6,503 nucleotides of DNA from Spirochaetia bacterium (GTDB lineage Bacteria; Spirochaetota; Spirochaetia; Treponematales; Treponemataceae), in contig CAAGGF010000031.1 of NCBI GenBank assembly GCA_900769325.1, positions 1-6,503 of the forward strand. Reading direction: 5' to 3'. The position numbers were made by a program, and so were the translations under genes. Under the pieces are notes generated by a model that saw only the letters and a program-made list of their open reading frames with translations, was not told the origin of the DNA and made no database searches. Below are positions 1 to 4,584 of this stretch, piece after piece; position 1 is the stretch's first letter; each line of letters opens with the position of its first letter.

Positions 1-1
1 A

Positions 2-340
2 AAATATCCGACGGCGGCCAAAGAGTTTAAATGGCAATGGCTGTTCCCTCAGGCAAACAGATGGAAAAACAAAGAAACAGGAGAAGAAGGTCGCTGGCAT
101 TTGGATGAATCCTTGCTGCAGAAAGCCGTAAAAAAGGCAGTTCTTGAATCCGGAATAAATAAGAACGCCAGTTGTCACACCTTCCGACATTCCTTTGCAA
201 CACATCTTCTTGAAAACGGCTACGACATTAGAACCGTTCAGGAACTGCTTGGTCATTCAGATATCCGCACGACAATGATCTACACTCATGTTTTGAATAA
301 AGGTGCCGGCGGAGTTATAAGCCCGTTGGACAGAATGTAA
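2..340 (+). CDS. intI: Integron integrase IntI, C-terminal part (5' end outside window)
   Basis: Tyrosine recombinase that inserts and excises gene cassettes by recombining folded attC sites with attI. The visible 112 codons run open from the window edge. They start in the IntI-specific insert (KYPTAAKEFKWQWLFP), the extra segment that separates integron integrases from XerC/D and reads the extrahelical bases of attC. The catalytic core follows: HTFRH with His59 and Arg62 of the fragment, LLGH with His85, and the nucleophile Tyr94 in MIYTH; the first catalytic Arg lies upstream of the window. The tail VLNKGAGGVISPLD is the usual IntI ending. The reading frame is intact, so this part looks functional. 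The gene points toward the cassettes, opposite to the usual divergent layout but as known for Treponema denticola. The first ATG-like start in this frame (TTG near 101) is internal and is not the real start. Confidence 0.97.
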   Translation, partial: KYPTAAKEFKWQWLFPQANRWKNKETGEEGRWHLDESLLQKAVKKAVLESGINKNASCHTFRHSFATHLLENGYDIRTVQELLGHSDIRTTMIYTHVLNKGAGGVISPLDRM

Positions 341-375
341 GATTAGAAGTATCCGTATAAAAACACGATGATTTA

Positions 376-384
376 TGATATAAT
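376..384 (+). promoter_or_regulatory. Extended -10 promoter candidate in attI region
   Basis: TGATATAAT is an exact extended -10 box (TGnTATAAT). There is no good -35 box 17 bp upstream (TATAAA at 356-361), which extended -10 promoters tolerate. It could drive the first cassettes. Confidence 0.45.
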
Positions 385-405
385 TGAAGAAAGTAATTCG
401 TTGTG

Positions 406-434
406 TAGACTATACGGACAAAAAACAGTATAAT
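406..434 (+). promoter_or_regulatory. Candidate cassette promoter (Pc) in attI region
   Basis: TAGACT (406-411) and TATAAT (429-434) are separated by 17 bp, giving a near-consensus sigma-70 promoter. Transcription would start near 441, just before the crossover point at 463, which is the right place to express a newly inserted first cassette. In integrons with divergent intI, Pc lies in or near intI on the other side of attI. Here intI itself reads into the array, so read-through from it is also possible. Confidence 0.5.
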
Positions 435-472
435 AAATTTATACGGGATACGGAGAATATATGTTATGCTCA

Positions 473-500
473 CACGCTACTGGCGTGCTTGTGTTACAAG
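473..500 (+). promoter_or_regulatory. Cassette 1 head: two tandem hairpins
   Basis: Stem CACGC/GCGTG (473-477, 483-487) closes loop TACTG and starts 10 nt after the crossover. It is followed directly by stem CTTGT/ACAAG (488-492, 496-500) with loop GTT. The same two-hairpin layout, including a GTT loop, is at the head of cassette 4. Confidence 0.55.
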
Positions 501-503
501 AAA

Positions 504-571
504 AAATCCTCCAACAAAATTTTCTCGAAAAGTGTTCAGAGTTTACTGAACAAAAAATTACAGGAGGATTT
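504..571 (+). promoter_or_regulatory. Leader with ribosome-binding-site-sequestering pairing
   Basis: AAATCCTCC (504-512) is a perfect 9-nt complement of GGAGGATTT (563-571), which contains the ribosome binding site of the 57-aa gene. Between the two arms a second perfect hairpin, TGTTCAG/CTGAACA (533-539 with 546-552, loop AGTTTA), brings them together. If the pairing forms, the ribosome binding site is hidden. Opening it would need a signal, a ribosome or an alternative fold. No known riboswitch class is recognised. Confidence 0.5.
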
Positions 572-574
572 ATA

Positions 575-748
575 ATGAATAATTGTAAGTATTGTAAAAC
601 TGAAATTACTGATGGTCATGAACATACATATTGTTCAAATGAAGAATTAAAAAAGATAAACAAGTCAAGGGGAAAAGATATTCCTTGTTTATGTAATGCC
701 CTTCCATGCGTATTGTTTGAAGAAAGAGAGGAGAAGGTAAAAAAATGA
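575..748 (+). CDS. Small Cys/His-rich hypothetical protein (57 aa)
   Basis: I do not recognise this protein. It has an N-terminal Cys4-x2-Cys7 pair, His15, His17 and Cys20, then a second cluster Cys38-x-Cys40-x4-Cys45, and ends in a charged tail rich in Glu and Lys. This pattern suggests a small zinc-binding protein (inference). The start ATG at 575 follows a strong ribosome binding site, AGGAGG at 562-567. An upstream in-frame ATG at 461 overlaps the attI crossover and has no such site, so it is not chosen. The ribosome binding site can pair with the leader at 504-512. The stop overlaps the next start in ATGA (745-748), so the two genes are probably translated together. Confidence 0.7.
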   Translation: MNNCKYCKTEITDGHEHTYCSNEELKKINKSRGKDIPCLCNALPCVLFEEREEKVKK

Positions 749-1161
749 AAAAAAGAATTATATCTATCCTTTTGATTCTTTTTTTTGTCACATTTTATAT
801 AAGTGCATATGGAAAATATGGCGGTATCACTAATCAATATTATTGGGGATATGGTTGGGCTGGAGCAAAATATTGTGGGACAACTAAGAATTTGTCAATT
901 GATGAAGTTCATAATGATCGCTGGAACTCTGTTTATTATGATAATTCACTTTCTACTCCACAATCATTTAGCGGTAAACTTTCAAAACGTCAAAGTAGCC
1001 TTCTATGGTATGCATTGAAACAATACGATTATTTGGCAGGCGAAATTTATGCTGTCAATTTTACTGATGAGAATTATCTGGGACATCATTACGCGTTATC
1101 CGTTCAAATAGAAGCTGACGGAAGTTGTACATGGAAAGGTTTTACTTTTGACGACTTATAA
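745..1161 (+). CDS. Exported hypothetical protein (138 aa)
   Basis: The N-terminus is a clear signal peptide: MKKR followed by a hydrophobic stretch of about 14 residues (ISILLILFFVTFYI) and a likely cleavage near residues 21-23 (SAYG). No lipobox Cys is present, so a periplasmic or secreted soluble protein is expected. The mature part of about 115 residues is rich in Tyr, Trp and Gly near its start (YYWGYGWAGAKYCGT) and has no motif I recognise. The start is supported by GAGAGGAGAAGG at 727-736 and by the ATGA overlap with the preceding 57-aa gene. Their coupling suggests a joint function. No terminator separates it from the TA promoter about 20 bp downstream. Confidence 0.75.
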   Translation: MKKRIISILLILFFVTFYISAYGKYGGITNQYYWGYGWAGAKYCGTTKNLSIDEVHNDRWNSVYYDNSLSTPQSFSGKLSKRQSSLLWYALKQYDYLAGEIYAVNFTDENYLGHHYALSVQIEADGSCTWKGFTFDDL

Positions 1162-1182
1162 GCAAGCATCCAAATAAAAGTC

Positions 1183-1211
1183 TTGACACCCTACTCAGTA
1201 GGGTGTATATT
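1183..1211 (+). promoter_or_regulatory. higBA promoter with palindromic operator
   Basis: TTGACA (1183-1188), a 17-bp spacer and TATATT (1206-1211) form a strong sigma-70 promoter. A perfect inverted repeat, ACACCCTACT / AGTAGGGTGT with one central base (1186-1206), fills the spacer and overlaps both boxes. This is a typical place for autorepression by a HigA-type antitoxin. A further TATAAT at 1211-1216 overlaps the -10. Transcription should start at or next to the A of the toxin ATG (1218). Confidence 0.85.
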
Positions 1212-1217
1212 ATAATC

Positions 1218-1574
1218 ATGACAAGAGAATTCATCATTACCAAAGAATTTGACCGTACCTGGAAAGAACTCGGCTTGAATGATGATGATTTGGGCGAATT
1301 GGAAATATATCTCTGCAAAAATCCTGATTGCGGAGATATATTGGAAGGAACTGGCGGAGTTAAGAAATTTCGCTGGGCTTTGGAAGGTCGAGGCAAAAGC
1401 TGCGGAGCAAGAATTGTATATTTGGATATAGTTTTTGCCGAACATATTTATCTTCTTACGGCTTTTCAAAAAAATGAAAAAGCTAATCTGAATAAAGCTG
1501 AACGAAATCAAATGAAAACTATAGTAACAGCAATAAAAAATGCTGAGAAGGAGGCACAAAATGGCAGAAAATAA
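1218..1574 (+). CDS. higB: HigB/RelE-family toxin of type II TA pair
   Basis: Predicted ribosome-dependent mRNA interferase of the RelE/ParE superfamily, HigB-2-like group, 118 aa. Supporting motifs are GGVKKFRW (residues 46-53), GRGKSCGARIVYLD (57-70), matching the family's GKSGGARVIYY block, and AFQKNEKANLNKAE (82-95), matching its F-x-K-x-E-K-x-N-L-S block. The toxin-first order is typical of higBA. The ATG at 1218 is chosen because the in-frame GTG at 1203 lies inside the promoter spacer and could not be transcribed from it. There is no convincing ribosome binding site, and the predicted transcript begins at the ATG, so translation may be leaderless. The 3' end overlaps higA by 14 nt. Confidence 0.88.
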   Translation: MTREFIITKEFDRTWKELGLNDDDLGELEIYLCKNPDCGDILEGTGGVKKFRWALEGRGKSCGARIVYLDIVFAEHIYLLTAFQKNEKANLNKAERNQMKTIVTAIKNAEKEAQNGRK

Positions 1575-1893
1575 AGCGTTTGAAAGCATTATGAACGGTC
1601 TCAATGAAAGTCTTGCTTATGCAAAAGGCGATACTTCAAAAGCGAGAAAAATGAGCGTTACTGTTGCAGAACTTCCTCAGTATCATGACAAAGAAATTAA
1701 ACAGATTCGCGAAGACTTGAATCTCACGCAGAAAAATTTTGCTTTCGTTCTTGGGGTATCTCCTAAAACAGTAGAAGCATGGGAATCGGGTAGAAATATT
1801 CCGCAGGGGACTGCACAGAGATTCTTGCAAGTTCTTCGCACTGGTGGTAAGAAATTGCTTCAAGATTATAATGTTGTTGCTGTAACTATGTAA
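1561..1893 (+). CDS. higA: HigA-type antitoxin, HTH XRE family
   Basis: Antitoxin and predicted autorepressor, 110 aa. Residues about 45-93 form an XRE/Cro-type helix-turn-helix, with the core LTQKNFAFVLGVSPKTVEAW and SGRNIPQGTAQRFL. Residues 1-40 are a polar N-terminal extension, likely used for toxin binding. A strong ribosome binding site (AAGGAGG, 1548-1554) lies inside the toxin gene 6 nt before the ATG, so the antitoxin can be translated more efficiently than the leaderless toxin. The likely DNA target is the palindrome at 1186-1206. The gene stops 4 nt before the attC, so the TA pair is the distal part of cassette 1. Confidence 0.88.
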   Translation: MAENKAFESIMNGLNESLAYAKGDTSKARKMSVTVAELPQYHDKEIKQIREDLNLTQKNFAFVLGVSPKTVEAWESGRNIPQGTAQRFLQVLRTGGKKLLQDYNVVAVTM

Positions 1894-1897
1894 TAAC

Positions 1898-1961
1898 GCC
1901 TAACATGCACTTCAAATCGGATGTCGGGTCAAGCCCGCCACCGTTTAACTGCATGTTATGT
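1898..1961 (+). other. attC: attC recombination site 1 (64 bp)
   Basis: The inverse core GCCTAAC (1898-1904) and the core GTTATGT (1955-1961, crossover after 1955) bound imperfect complementary arms: TAACATGCA on the left pairs exactly with TGCATGTTA on the right. TTCAAA (1911-1916) opposite GTTTAA leaves the C at 1913 unpaired, a G on the bottom strand, as expected for the extrahelical bases read by IntI. The terminal hairpin is CGGG/CCCG with loop TCAAG (1925-1937). Confidence 0.9.
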
Positions 1962-1964
1962 GGA

Positions 1965-1992
1965 CGCTCGCACTGGGGTGCTTCCGAAGGAG
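1965..1992 (+). promoter_or_regulatory. Cassette 2 head hairpin and ribosome binding site
   Basis: CGCTC (1965-1969) pairs with GGGTG (1976-1980), using two G-U pairs, around loop GCACTG. The stem starts 10 nt after the crossover. CTT (1981-1983) can pair with AAG (1987-1989), the first bases of the ribosome binding site AAGGAG (1987-1992) of the VOC gene. Confidence 0.5.
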
Positions 1993-2000
1993 TATAAAAA

Positions 2001-2420
2001 ATGCATTTAGACGGTTTTGGATTATTTGTAGAAGATATGCCAAAAATGATTCGATTTTATAGAGATGTGCTTGGTTTTGAAATAAAAGAAGCTGAAACTG
2101 CAGGAAATGTGTATTTAATAAAAGATGATACACTGTTCATGCTTTATGGCAGAAATAATTTCGAAAAAATGACCAGCAGAAAATATGAATATATAAAAGG
2201 ACTTAATGGTCATGGAGAAATTGCATTATACGTCGACACCTTTGAAGAAGTTGATGAAAAATATAAAGAACTAATGTCCAAAGGTGTTACTTCAGTATTA
2301 GAACCTTCAACCGAACCTTGGGGACAGAGAACCTGCTATATAGCAGATCCTGAAGGAAACTTAATTGAAATCGGTTCCTGGAATAAACCATTCCGTTCAT
2401 GGTCTGATAAGGATATGTAA
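2001..2420 (+). CDS. VOC-family (glyoxalase/bleomycin-resistance fold) protein
   Basis: A 139-aa protein with the paired beta-alpha-beta-beta-beta halves of the vicinal oxygen chelate superfamily. The first half carries GFGLFVEDMPKMIRFYRDVLGF (residues 5-26); the second carries GHGEIALYVDTFEEVDEKY (70-88) and ends in AFDP-like IADPEGNLIEIG (114-125). His71 and Glu123 are at positions often used as metal ligands, but the substrate cannot be predicted: glyoxalases, fosfomycin- and bleomycin-resistance proteins and many unknown enzymes share this fold. The length is normal for a single-domain member. AAGGAG 8 nt before the ATG supports the start. A paralogue starts at 6450 in cassette 5. No promoter is obvious directly upstream, so expression from upstream is likely. 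Confidence 0.88.
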   Translation: MHLDGFGLFVEDMPKMIRFYRDVLGFEIKEAETAGNVYLIKDDTLFMLYGRNNFEKMTSRKYEYIKGLNGHGEIALYVDTFEEVDEKYKELMSKGVTSVLEPSTEPWGQRTCYIADPEGNLIEIGSWNKPFRSWSDKDM

Positions 2421-2428
2421 TAATGTAT

Positions 2429-2461
2429 ATTTTATCAGCAAGTCAAGCTTGCTGATAAAAT
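2429..2461 (+). terminator. Long hairpin after VOC gene, possible terminator
   Basis: A perfect 14-bp stem, ATTTTATCAGCAAG / CTTGCTGATAAAAT, with loop TCAAG lies 8 bp after the VOC stop. There is no T-run after it, so it is not a textbook intrinsic terminator. It may instead protect the mRNA 3' end or pause transcription. It shares CAAGTCAAGCTTG with the terminator at 5607-5643. Confidence 0.5.
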
Positions 2462-2501
2462 GAATTGAACCTTAAGAATAAAACTTGTCAGCCATCATCA
2501 T

Positions 2502-2533
2502 AATAAAAAAATCTGGGTAAGCTTTTTTTTATT
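2502..2533 (+). repeat. AT-rich inverted repeat upstream of TA promoter
   Basis: AATAAAAAAA (2502-2511) and TTTTTTTATT (2524-2533) are complementary around a 12-nt centre, and the right arm ends in a long T-run. It could be a weak terminator that insulates the TA pair, or simply a curved A-tract region. No gene or attC remnant is visible in 2462-2572. Confidence 0.3.
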
Positions 2534-2569
2534 CGATTTAATTATTTGTATCAATTTTCGTTAAATTTA

Positions 2570-2590
2570 TGCTATACTAGTAAATGGAGG
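2570..2590 (+). promoter_or_regulatory. Extended -10 promoter and ribosome binding site of mazF-type TA pair
   Basis: TGCTATACT (2570-2578) is an extended -10 box, and no good -35 box is seen. The 8-bp palindrome TACTAGTA (2575-2582) overlaps it and could be an operator half. The transcript would start near 2585, close to the ribosome binding site TGGAGG (2585-2590). Confidence 0.5.
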
Positions 2591-2596
2591 TCTTGT

Positions 2597-2803
2597 ATGT
2601 CAGATGCTCTTGAAGATGTAGAAAACAGAGTTCAAACTTTCTCTTTGGCTGAACAAATTCATCTGTTGAATTTCATTGCAAATAATATAAACAAACGGTC
2701 TTCTATTCTAAATAATCGATACTCAGAAGAAGAATCTTTACAAAAGATGCGGGAAGCAAGTCTTGCTACCGTCTGGGAGACTGTGAAGAATGACACGTGG
2801 TGA
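2597..2803 (+). CDS. Putative antitoxin of MazF-type TA pair (68 aa)
   Basis: A small acidic protein directly upstream of a mazF-type toxin and overlapping it by 14 nt, which defines it as the likely antitoxin. The N-terminal half (VENRVQTFSLAEQIHLLNFIANNI) looks helical, and the C-terminal segment SLATVWETVKNDTW matches the SLAEVWDN-E-D-x-W tail common to small bacterial antitoxins paired with MazF, RelE or VapC toxins; this tail usually wraps the toxin. No AbrB-type MazE DNA-binding domain is evident, so I avoid the name mazE. The ATG at 2597, with TGGAGG 6 nt upstream, is preferred to the in-frame upstream ATG at 2546, which lies before the -10 box. Confidence 0.75.
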   Translation: MSDALEDVENRVQTFSLAEQIHLLNFIANNINKRSSILNNRYSEEESLQKMREASLATVWETVKNDTW

Positions 2804-3128
2804 TATATACATGCTTGACTTTGGCATACCTTTTGGTAGTGAACCAGGAAGACGCCGCCCAGTAGTAATCATTCAGGCAGATAAAGAAAATCTAAATAAT
2901 CTTAATACAAAAGTTGTAGTTCCACTTACATCAAATACCATAAATGCAGATCTTCGAGGAAATGTTTTTCTTCCTAAAAATGAATCTGGTCTCTCAAAAG
3001 ATTCCGTTGCTTTGATTCATCAAATTGTTGTTGTAGATAAATTCCGTCTTGAAGAAAAAATTTCAAAACTTCCAAGAAATCTTCTTTCAAAAATAGAAGA
3101 AGAAATAGATTACGTAACAAAAGAATAA
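2790..3128 (+). CDS. mazF: MazF/PemK-family toxin
   Basis: Predicted sequence-specific single-strand endoribonuclease, 112 aa, the usual length for MazF. Family motifs in order are RGDIYMLDFG (residues 3-12), GSEPGRRRPVVIIQ (16-29, with the conserved Arg-Pro loop), VVVPLTSN (42-49, with the catalytic-site Thr47) and GLSKDSVALIHQIVVVDKFRL (67-87), equivalent to the family's S-V-x-x-x-Q-x-x-x-x-D-K-x-R-L block. No key element is missing, so the toxin is probably active. It begins inside the antitoxin gene (14-nt overlap) and ends 2 nt before attC 2. Confidence 0.92.
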   Translation: MTRGDIYMLDFGIPFGSEPGRRRPVVIIQADKENLNNLNTKVVVPLTSNTINADLRGNVFLPKNESGLSKDSVALIHQIVVVDKFRLEEKISKLPRNLLSKIEEEIDYVTKE

Positions 3129-3130
3129 TC

Positions 3131-3193
3131 ACATAACAAAGGTTCGTAGCCGACACGCGGTCATGCCGCGTGCGGTACAACCTATTGTTAGTT
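3131..3193 (+). other. attC: attC recombination site 2 (63 bp)
   Basis: The inverse core ACATAAC (3131-3137) and core GTTAGTT (3187-3193, crossover after 3187) flank arms CATAACAAAGGTT and AACCTATTGTTAG, which pair with one bulged base. The terminal hairpin is strong: CACGCGG/CCGCGTG (3154-3160, 3166-3172) with loop TCATG, extended by CCG/CGG. Confidence 0.88.
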
Positions 3194-3196
3194 GGA

Positions 3197-3217
3197 CGGT
3201 GCAATTCACCGCAAGGA
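3197..3217 (+). promoter_or_regulatory. Cassette 3 head hairpin and ribosome binding site
   Basis: CGGTG/CACCG (3197-3201, 3207-3211) with loop CAATT starts 10 nt after the crossover. The ribosome binding site AAGGAG (3213-3218) follows 1 nt later and serves the ATG at 3224, so the hairpin is close enough to affect initiation. Confidence 0.5.
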
Positions 3218-3223
3218 GTTTCT

Positions 3224-3613
3224 ATGAAAAAAATTTGTTTATCTTTATTAGTAATTATGTTTTTGGGTTTACCTTCTTTATTTTCTCAAGAAATTAATAA
3301 TAATCCAGATCAGTCTCCAATTGTTCCATATAGATTGTTTCAAACAACAAATAGATGGACTTTTTTAGAATTAGATACAATGACAGGAAAAATATGGCAA
3401 ATTCAATATGATGTTAGTGGAAATAATCGTGGCGGAGTTGTCTTAAATGATAAAGATTTAGCAGAAGATAAAGAAAAAATTCCGGGTCGCTTTACTTTAT
3501 ATCCAACTCAAAACATGTGGACTTTTATTCTTTTAGATCAAATAGACGGTTCTTCATGGCAAGTTCAGTGGGCTATGGAAAAAGAAAATAGATTTGTTAT
3601 TCCAATTTATTAA
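3224..3613 (+). CDS. Exported protein with two WTF-LD-G-WQVQ repeats (129 aa)
   Basis: A signal peptide of about 21 residues (MKKICLSLLVIMFLGLPSLFS, cleavage likely before Gln22) is followed by two copies of one motif: YRLFQTTNRWTFLELD...GKIWQIQY (residues 36-62) and FTLYPTQNMWTFILLD...GSSWQVQW (90-116). The shared pattern is [F/Y]-x-L-[Y/F]-x-T-x-N-x-W-T-F-x-x-L-D-x-x-x-G-x-x-W-Q-[IV]-Q. Each repeat is probably a beta-hairpin unit with exposed aromatics. I know no function. The ATG at 3224 has AAGGAG 5 nt upstream; the longer in-frame start at 3170 lies inside attC 2 and is rejected. The next gene starts 11 bp after the stop, so the two probably form an operon. Confidence 0.8.
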   Translation: MKKICLSLLVIMFLGLPSLFSQEINNNPDQSPIVPYRLFQTTNRWTFLELDTMTGKIWQIQYDVSGNNRGGVVLNDKDLAEDKEKIPGRFTLYPTQNMWTFILLDQIDGSSWQVQWAMEKENRFVIPIY

Positions 3614-3624
3614 GGAAGATAGTA

Positions 3625-4506
3625 ATGGGGAAAAAAATATGGTATAGCAAGCCTTTGTCTGAAATGTGGAATCAATATAAACAATTTTACAAGGTCTATA
3701 AAAGCTCAGTTGAAGATTTTTTTCAGATGAAGAATAAACAGATTCTCACAACTTCCAATCAATTACCTGAAGATATGCAGAGTCATGCAAGCATATTGGA
3801 CTTATGGTATCTAGATGCAAATAAAAAATTTACCCATATATATTTCAAAAATAAGGAGTTAAGAAATTTTTTAGCTGAAATGAAATTGTCGAATCTTGAG
3901 GAAACAATTGAATTTCTATATGAATCTGGAGAATCATTTAAGTATACACCTAGCTATGATGGAATACATCCTTTAGGTAAATCAGAAAATATACAAGTTT
4001 TTTCATTTGGAATACATATCCCATATGAAAAAGAAGATAAAGGTTATGCTTTTCAACTATTATTTAACGAAAGAAAAGAACTAGATCTAATTTGGGCTGT
4101 AGGCAAAAATGAAGGCTGGTGTTCAGCAGAAAATTATAAAAATAATTTAAAAAGTTCAGATGAACATTCAGATTTTTTTACTTACATTTTTCGTTTAGCT
4201 ATTAATACAATAGCTTATATGAAAGCTTTTCCAGAATGTGTAACGGAAGGTGTTCCTAAAACAGAGTTTGAGGAATGTGGATATATTCTAGAAGTTTCTG
4301 AAAAGGTTCTTGAAAATACTAACATTGATTCTAACAAAATGATATCTCCACATTTCAGAAAAGGTTATTGGAAACTGCTAAAATCAGACTTCTATACACA
4401 TAAAAAAGGACAACTCGTTTTTGTTTCAGAAACAATGGTTAATGGAATTGCAAAAACTGTAGAAAAATCCAGTGATAAAGAAAAATTAAATTCTTTTTGT
4501 AATTAA
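3625..4506 (+). CDS. Hypothetical protein, 293 aa
   Basis: Cytoplasmic by appearance: no signal peptide or membrane segment. It is AT-rich and intact, with ribosome binding site AAGGAAG (3612-3618) overlapping the upstream stop region. I do not recognise a confident family. Residues around 250-275 read SPHFRKGYWKLL...GQLVFVSETMVNG, which recalls the C-terminal pattern PHxRRGHW-x(n)-V-x-x-x-x-VN seen in many phage and plasmid proteins, including relatives of the anti-CRISPR AcrVA2. This resemblance is weak and from memory. The N-terminal two-thirds mixes helical segments (NLEETIEFLYESGESF) with aromatic-rich strands (YAFQLLFNERKELDLIWAVG). Its exported partner just upstream may act with it. 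Confidence 0.75.
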   Translation: MGKKIWYSKPLSEMWNQYKQFYKVYKSSVEDFFQMKNKQILTTSNQLPEDMQSHASILDLWYLDANKKFTHIYFKNKELRNFLAEMKLSNLEETIEFLYESGESFKYTPSYDGIHPLGKSENIQVFSFGIHIPYEKEDKGYAFQLLFNERKELDLIWAVGKNEGWCSAENYKNNLKSSDEHSDFFTYIFRLAINTIAYMKAFPECVTEGVPKTEFEECGYILEVSEKVLENTNIDSNKMISPHFRKGYWKLLKSDFYTHKKGQLVFVSETMVNGIAKTVEKSSDKEKLNSFCN

Positions 4507-4515
4507 ATATATTAC

Positions 4516-4580
4516 AACTAACACGCAGTTCAAAACAGATTTGCGGTCGAGCCGCAAACTGTTTAACTGCAATGTTAGGT
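4516..4580 (+). other. attC: attC recombination site 3 (65 bp)
   Basis: The inverse core AACTAAC (4516-4522) and core GTTAGGT (4574-4580, crossover after 4574) bound the site. The arms CTAACACGCAGTTCAAA and GTTTAACTGCAATGTTAG pair imperfectly, again leaving the C of TTCAAA (4531) unpaired. The end is a perfect hairpin TTTGCGG/CCGCAAA (4540-4546, 4552-4558) with loop TCGAG, extended by ACAG/CTGT. Confidence 0.9.
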
Positions 4581-4584
4581 TGAT

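Larger units (their letters stand above)
352..454 (+). repeat. Four TATACGG-type repeats in attI region
   Basis: TATACGG(A/G) occurs in inverse orientation at 352-359 (TCCGTATA) and directly at 411-418 (TATACGGA), 440-446 (TATACGG) and, with one base changed, 448-454 (ATACGGA). The copies at 411 and 440 flank the TATAAT box at 429-434: one touches the candidate -35 box and the other sits at the expected transcription start. They could be accessory integrase-binding repeats of attI or operators for the array promoter. Sequence alone cannot separate these. Confidence 0.5.
341..469 (+). other. attI integration site region
   Basis: This is the non-coding stretch between the integrase stop and the first cassette. 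The core GTTATGC at 463-469 matches the GTTATG cores that end attC sites at 1955 and 6405, so the predicted crossover is between 463 and 464. There is no matching RYYYAAC inverse core and no long foldable palindrome on the left, which is expected of attI and not of attC. The left boundary is uncertain. The region also holds TATACGG repeats and promoter-like boxes, described separately. Confidence 0.75.
464..1955 (+). mobile_element. Integron gene cassette 1 (four genes)
   Basis: The unit is bounded by the attI crossover (463/464) and the crossover in the first attC (1955/1956). It carries a 57-aa and a 138-aa protein gene, translationally coupled, followed by a higBA TA pair with its own promoter. 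No attC can be seen between the two gene pairs, so they move together. It may have arisen by loss of an attC between two older cassettes. Confidence 0.75.
1956..3187 (+). mobile_element. Integron gene cassette 2 (VOC gene + mazF-type TA pair)
   Basis: The unit lies between the crossovers of attC 1 and attC 2. It holds a VOC-family gene, a 14-bp-stem hairpin, about 135 bp of AT-rich DNA and a TA operon with its own promoter. No attC is visible between the VOC gene and the TA pair. Confidence 0.8.
3188..4574 (+). mobile_element. Integron gene cassette 3 (two unknown genes, no TA)
   Basis: The unit lies between the crossovers of attC 2 and attC 3 and contains a 129-aa exported protein gene and a 293-aa gene 11 bp apart. 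It is the only complete cassette here without a recognisable TA pair. The second gene ends 9 bp before attC 3. Confidence 0.82.

Noticed and set aside
341..470. CRISPR-like array formed by the TATACGG repeats
   Set aside because: The repeats are 7-8 bp, irregularly spaced and in both orientations, with no spacer pattern and no cas gene in the window.
461..574. Longer N-terminus for the 57-aa gene, starting at 461
   Set aside because: The ATG overlaps the attI core and lacks a ribosome binding site; AGGAGG at 562-567 clearly serves the ATG at 575.
384..575. Open frame of 63 codons in the attI region
   Set aside because: It starts with TTG inside the extended -10 box, has no ribosome binding site and runs across the attI crossover and the structured leader.
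1162..1182. Possible attC between the 138-aa gene and higB
   Set aside because: The gap is too short and has no GTTRRRY or RYYYAAC core or paired arms. The palindrome at 1186-1206 is a promoter operator.
1203..1217. GTG start that would lengthen HigB by five residues
   Set aside because: It lies within the promoter spacer and -10 region, so it would not be on the transcript from that promoter.
1191..1604. Long minus-strand open frames opposite higBA, and other minus-strand frames of 60-140 codons
   Set aside because: They lie opposite strongly supported genes, are rich in Phe, Ser and Ile as expected of antisense of AT-rich genes, and lack ribosome binding sites.
2421..2596. Hidden gene or attC between the VOC gene and the MazF-type pair
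   Set aside because: No frame with a ribosome binding site and no attC cores are visible; only the 14-bp hairpin, an AT-rich inverted repeat and the TA promoter.
3170..3223. Longer N-terminus of the 129-aa protein starting at 3170
   Set aside because: It would start inside the attC 2 hairpin and hide the signal peptide; AAGGAG at 3213-3218 supports the ATG at 3224.
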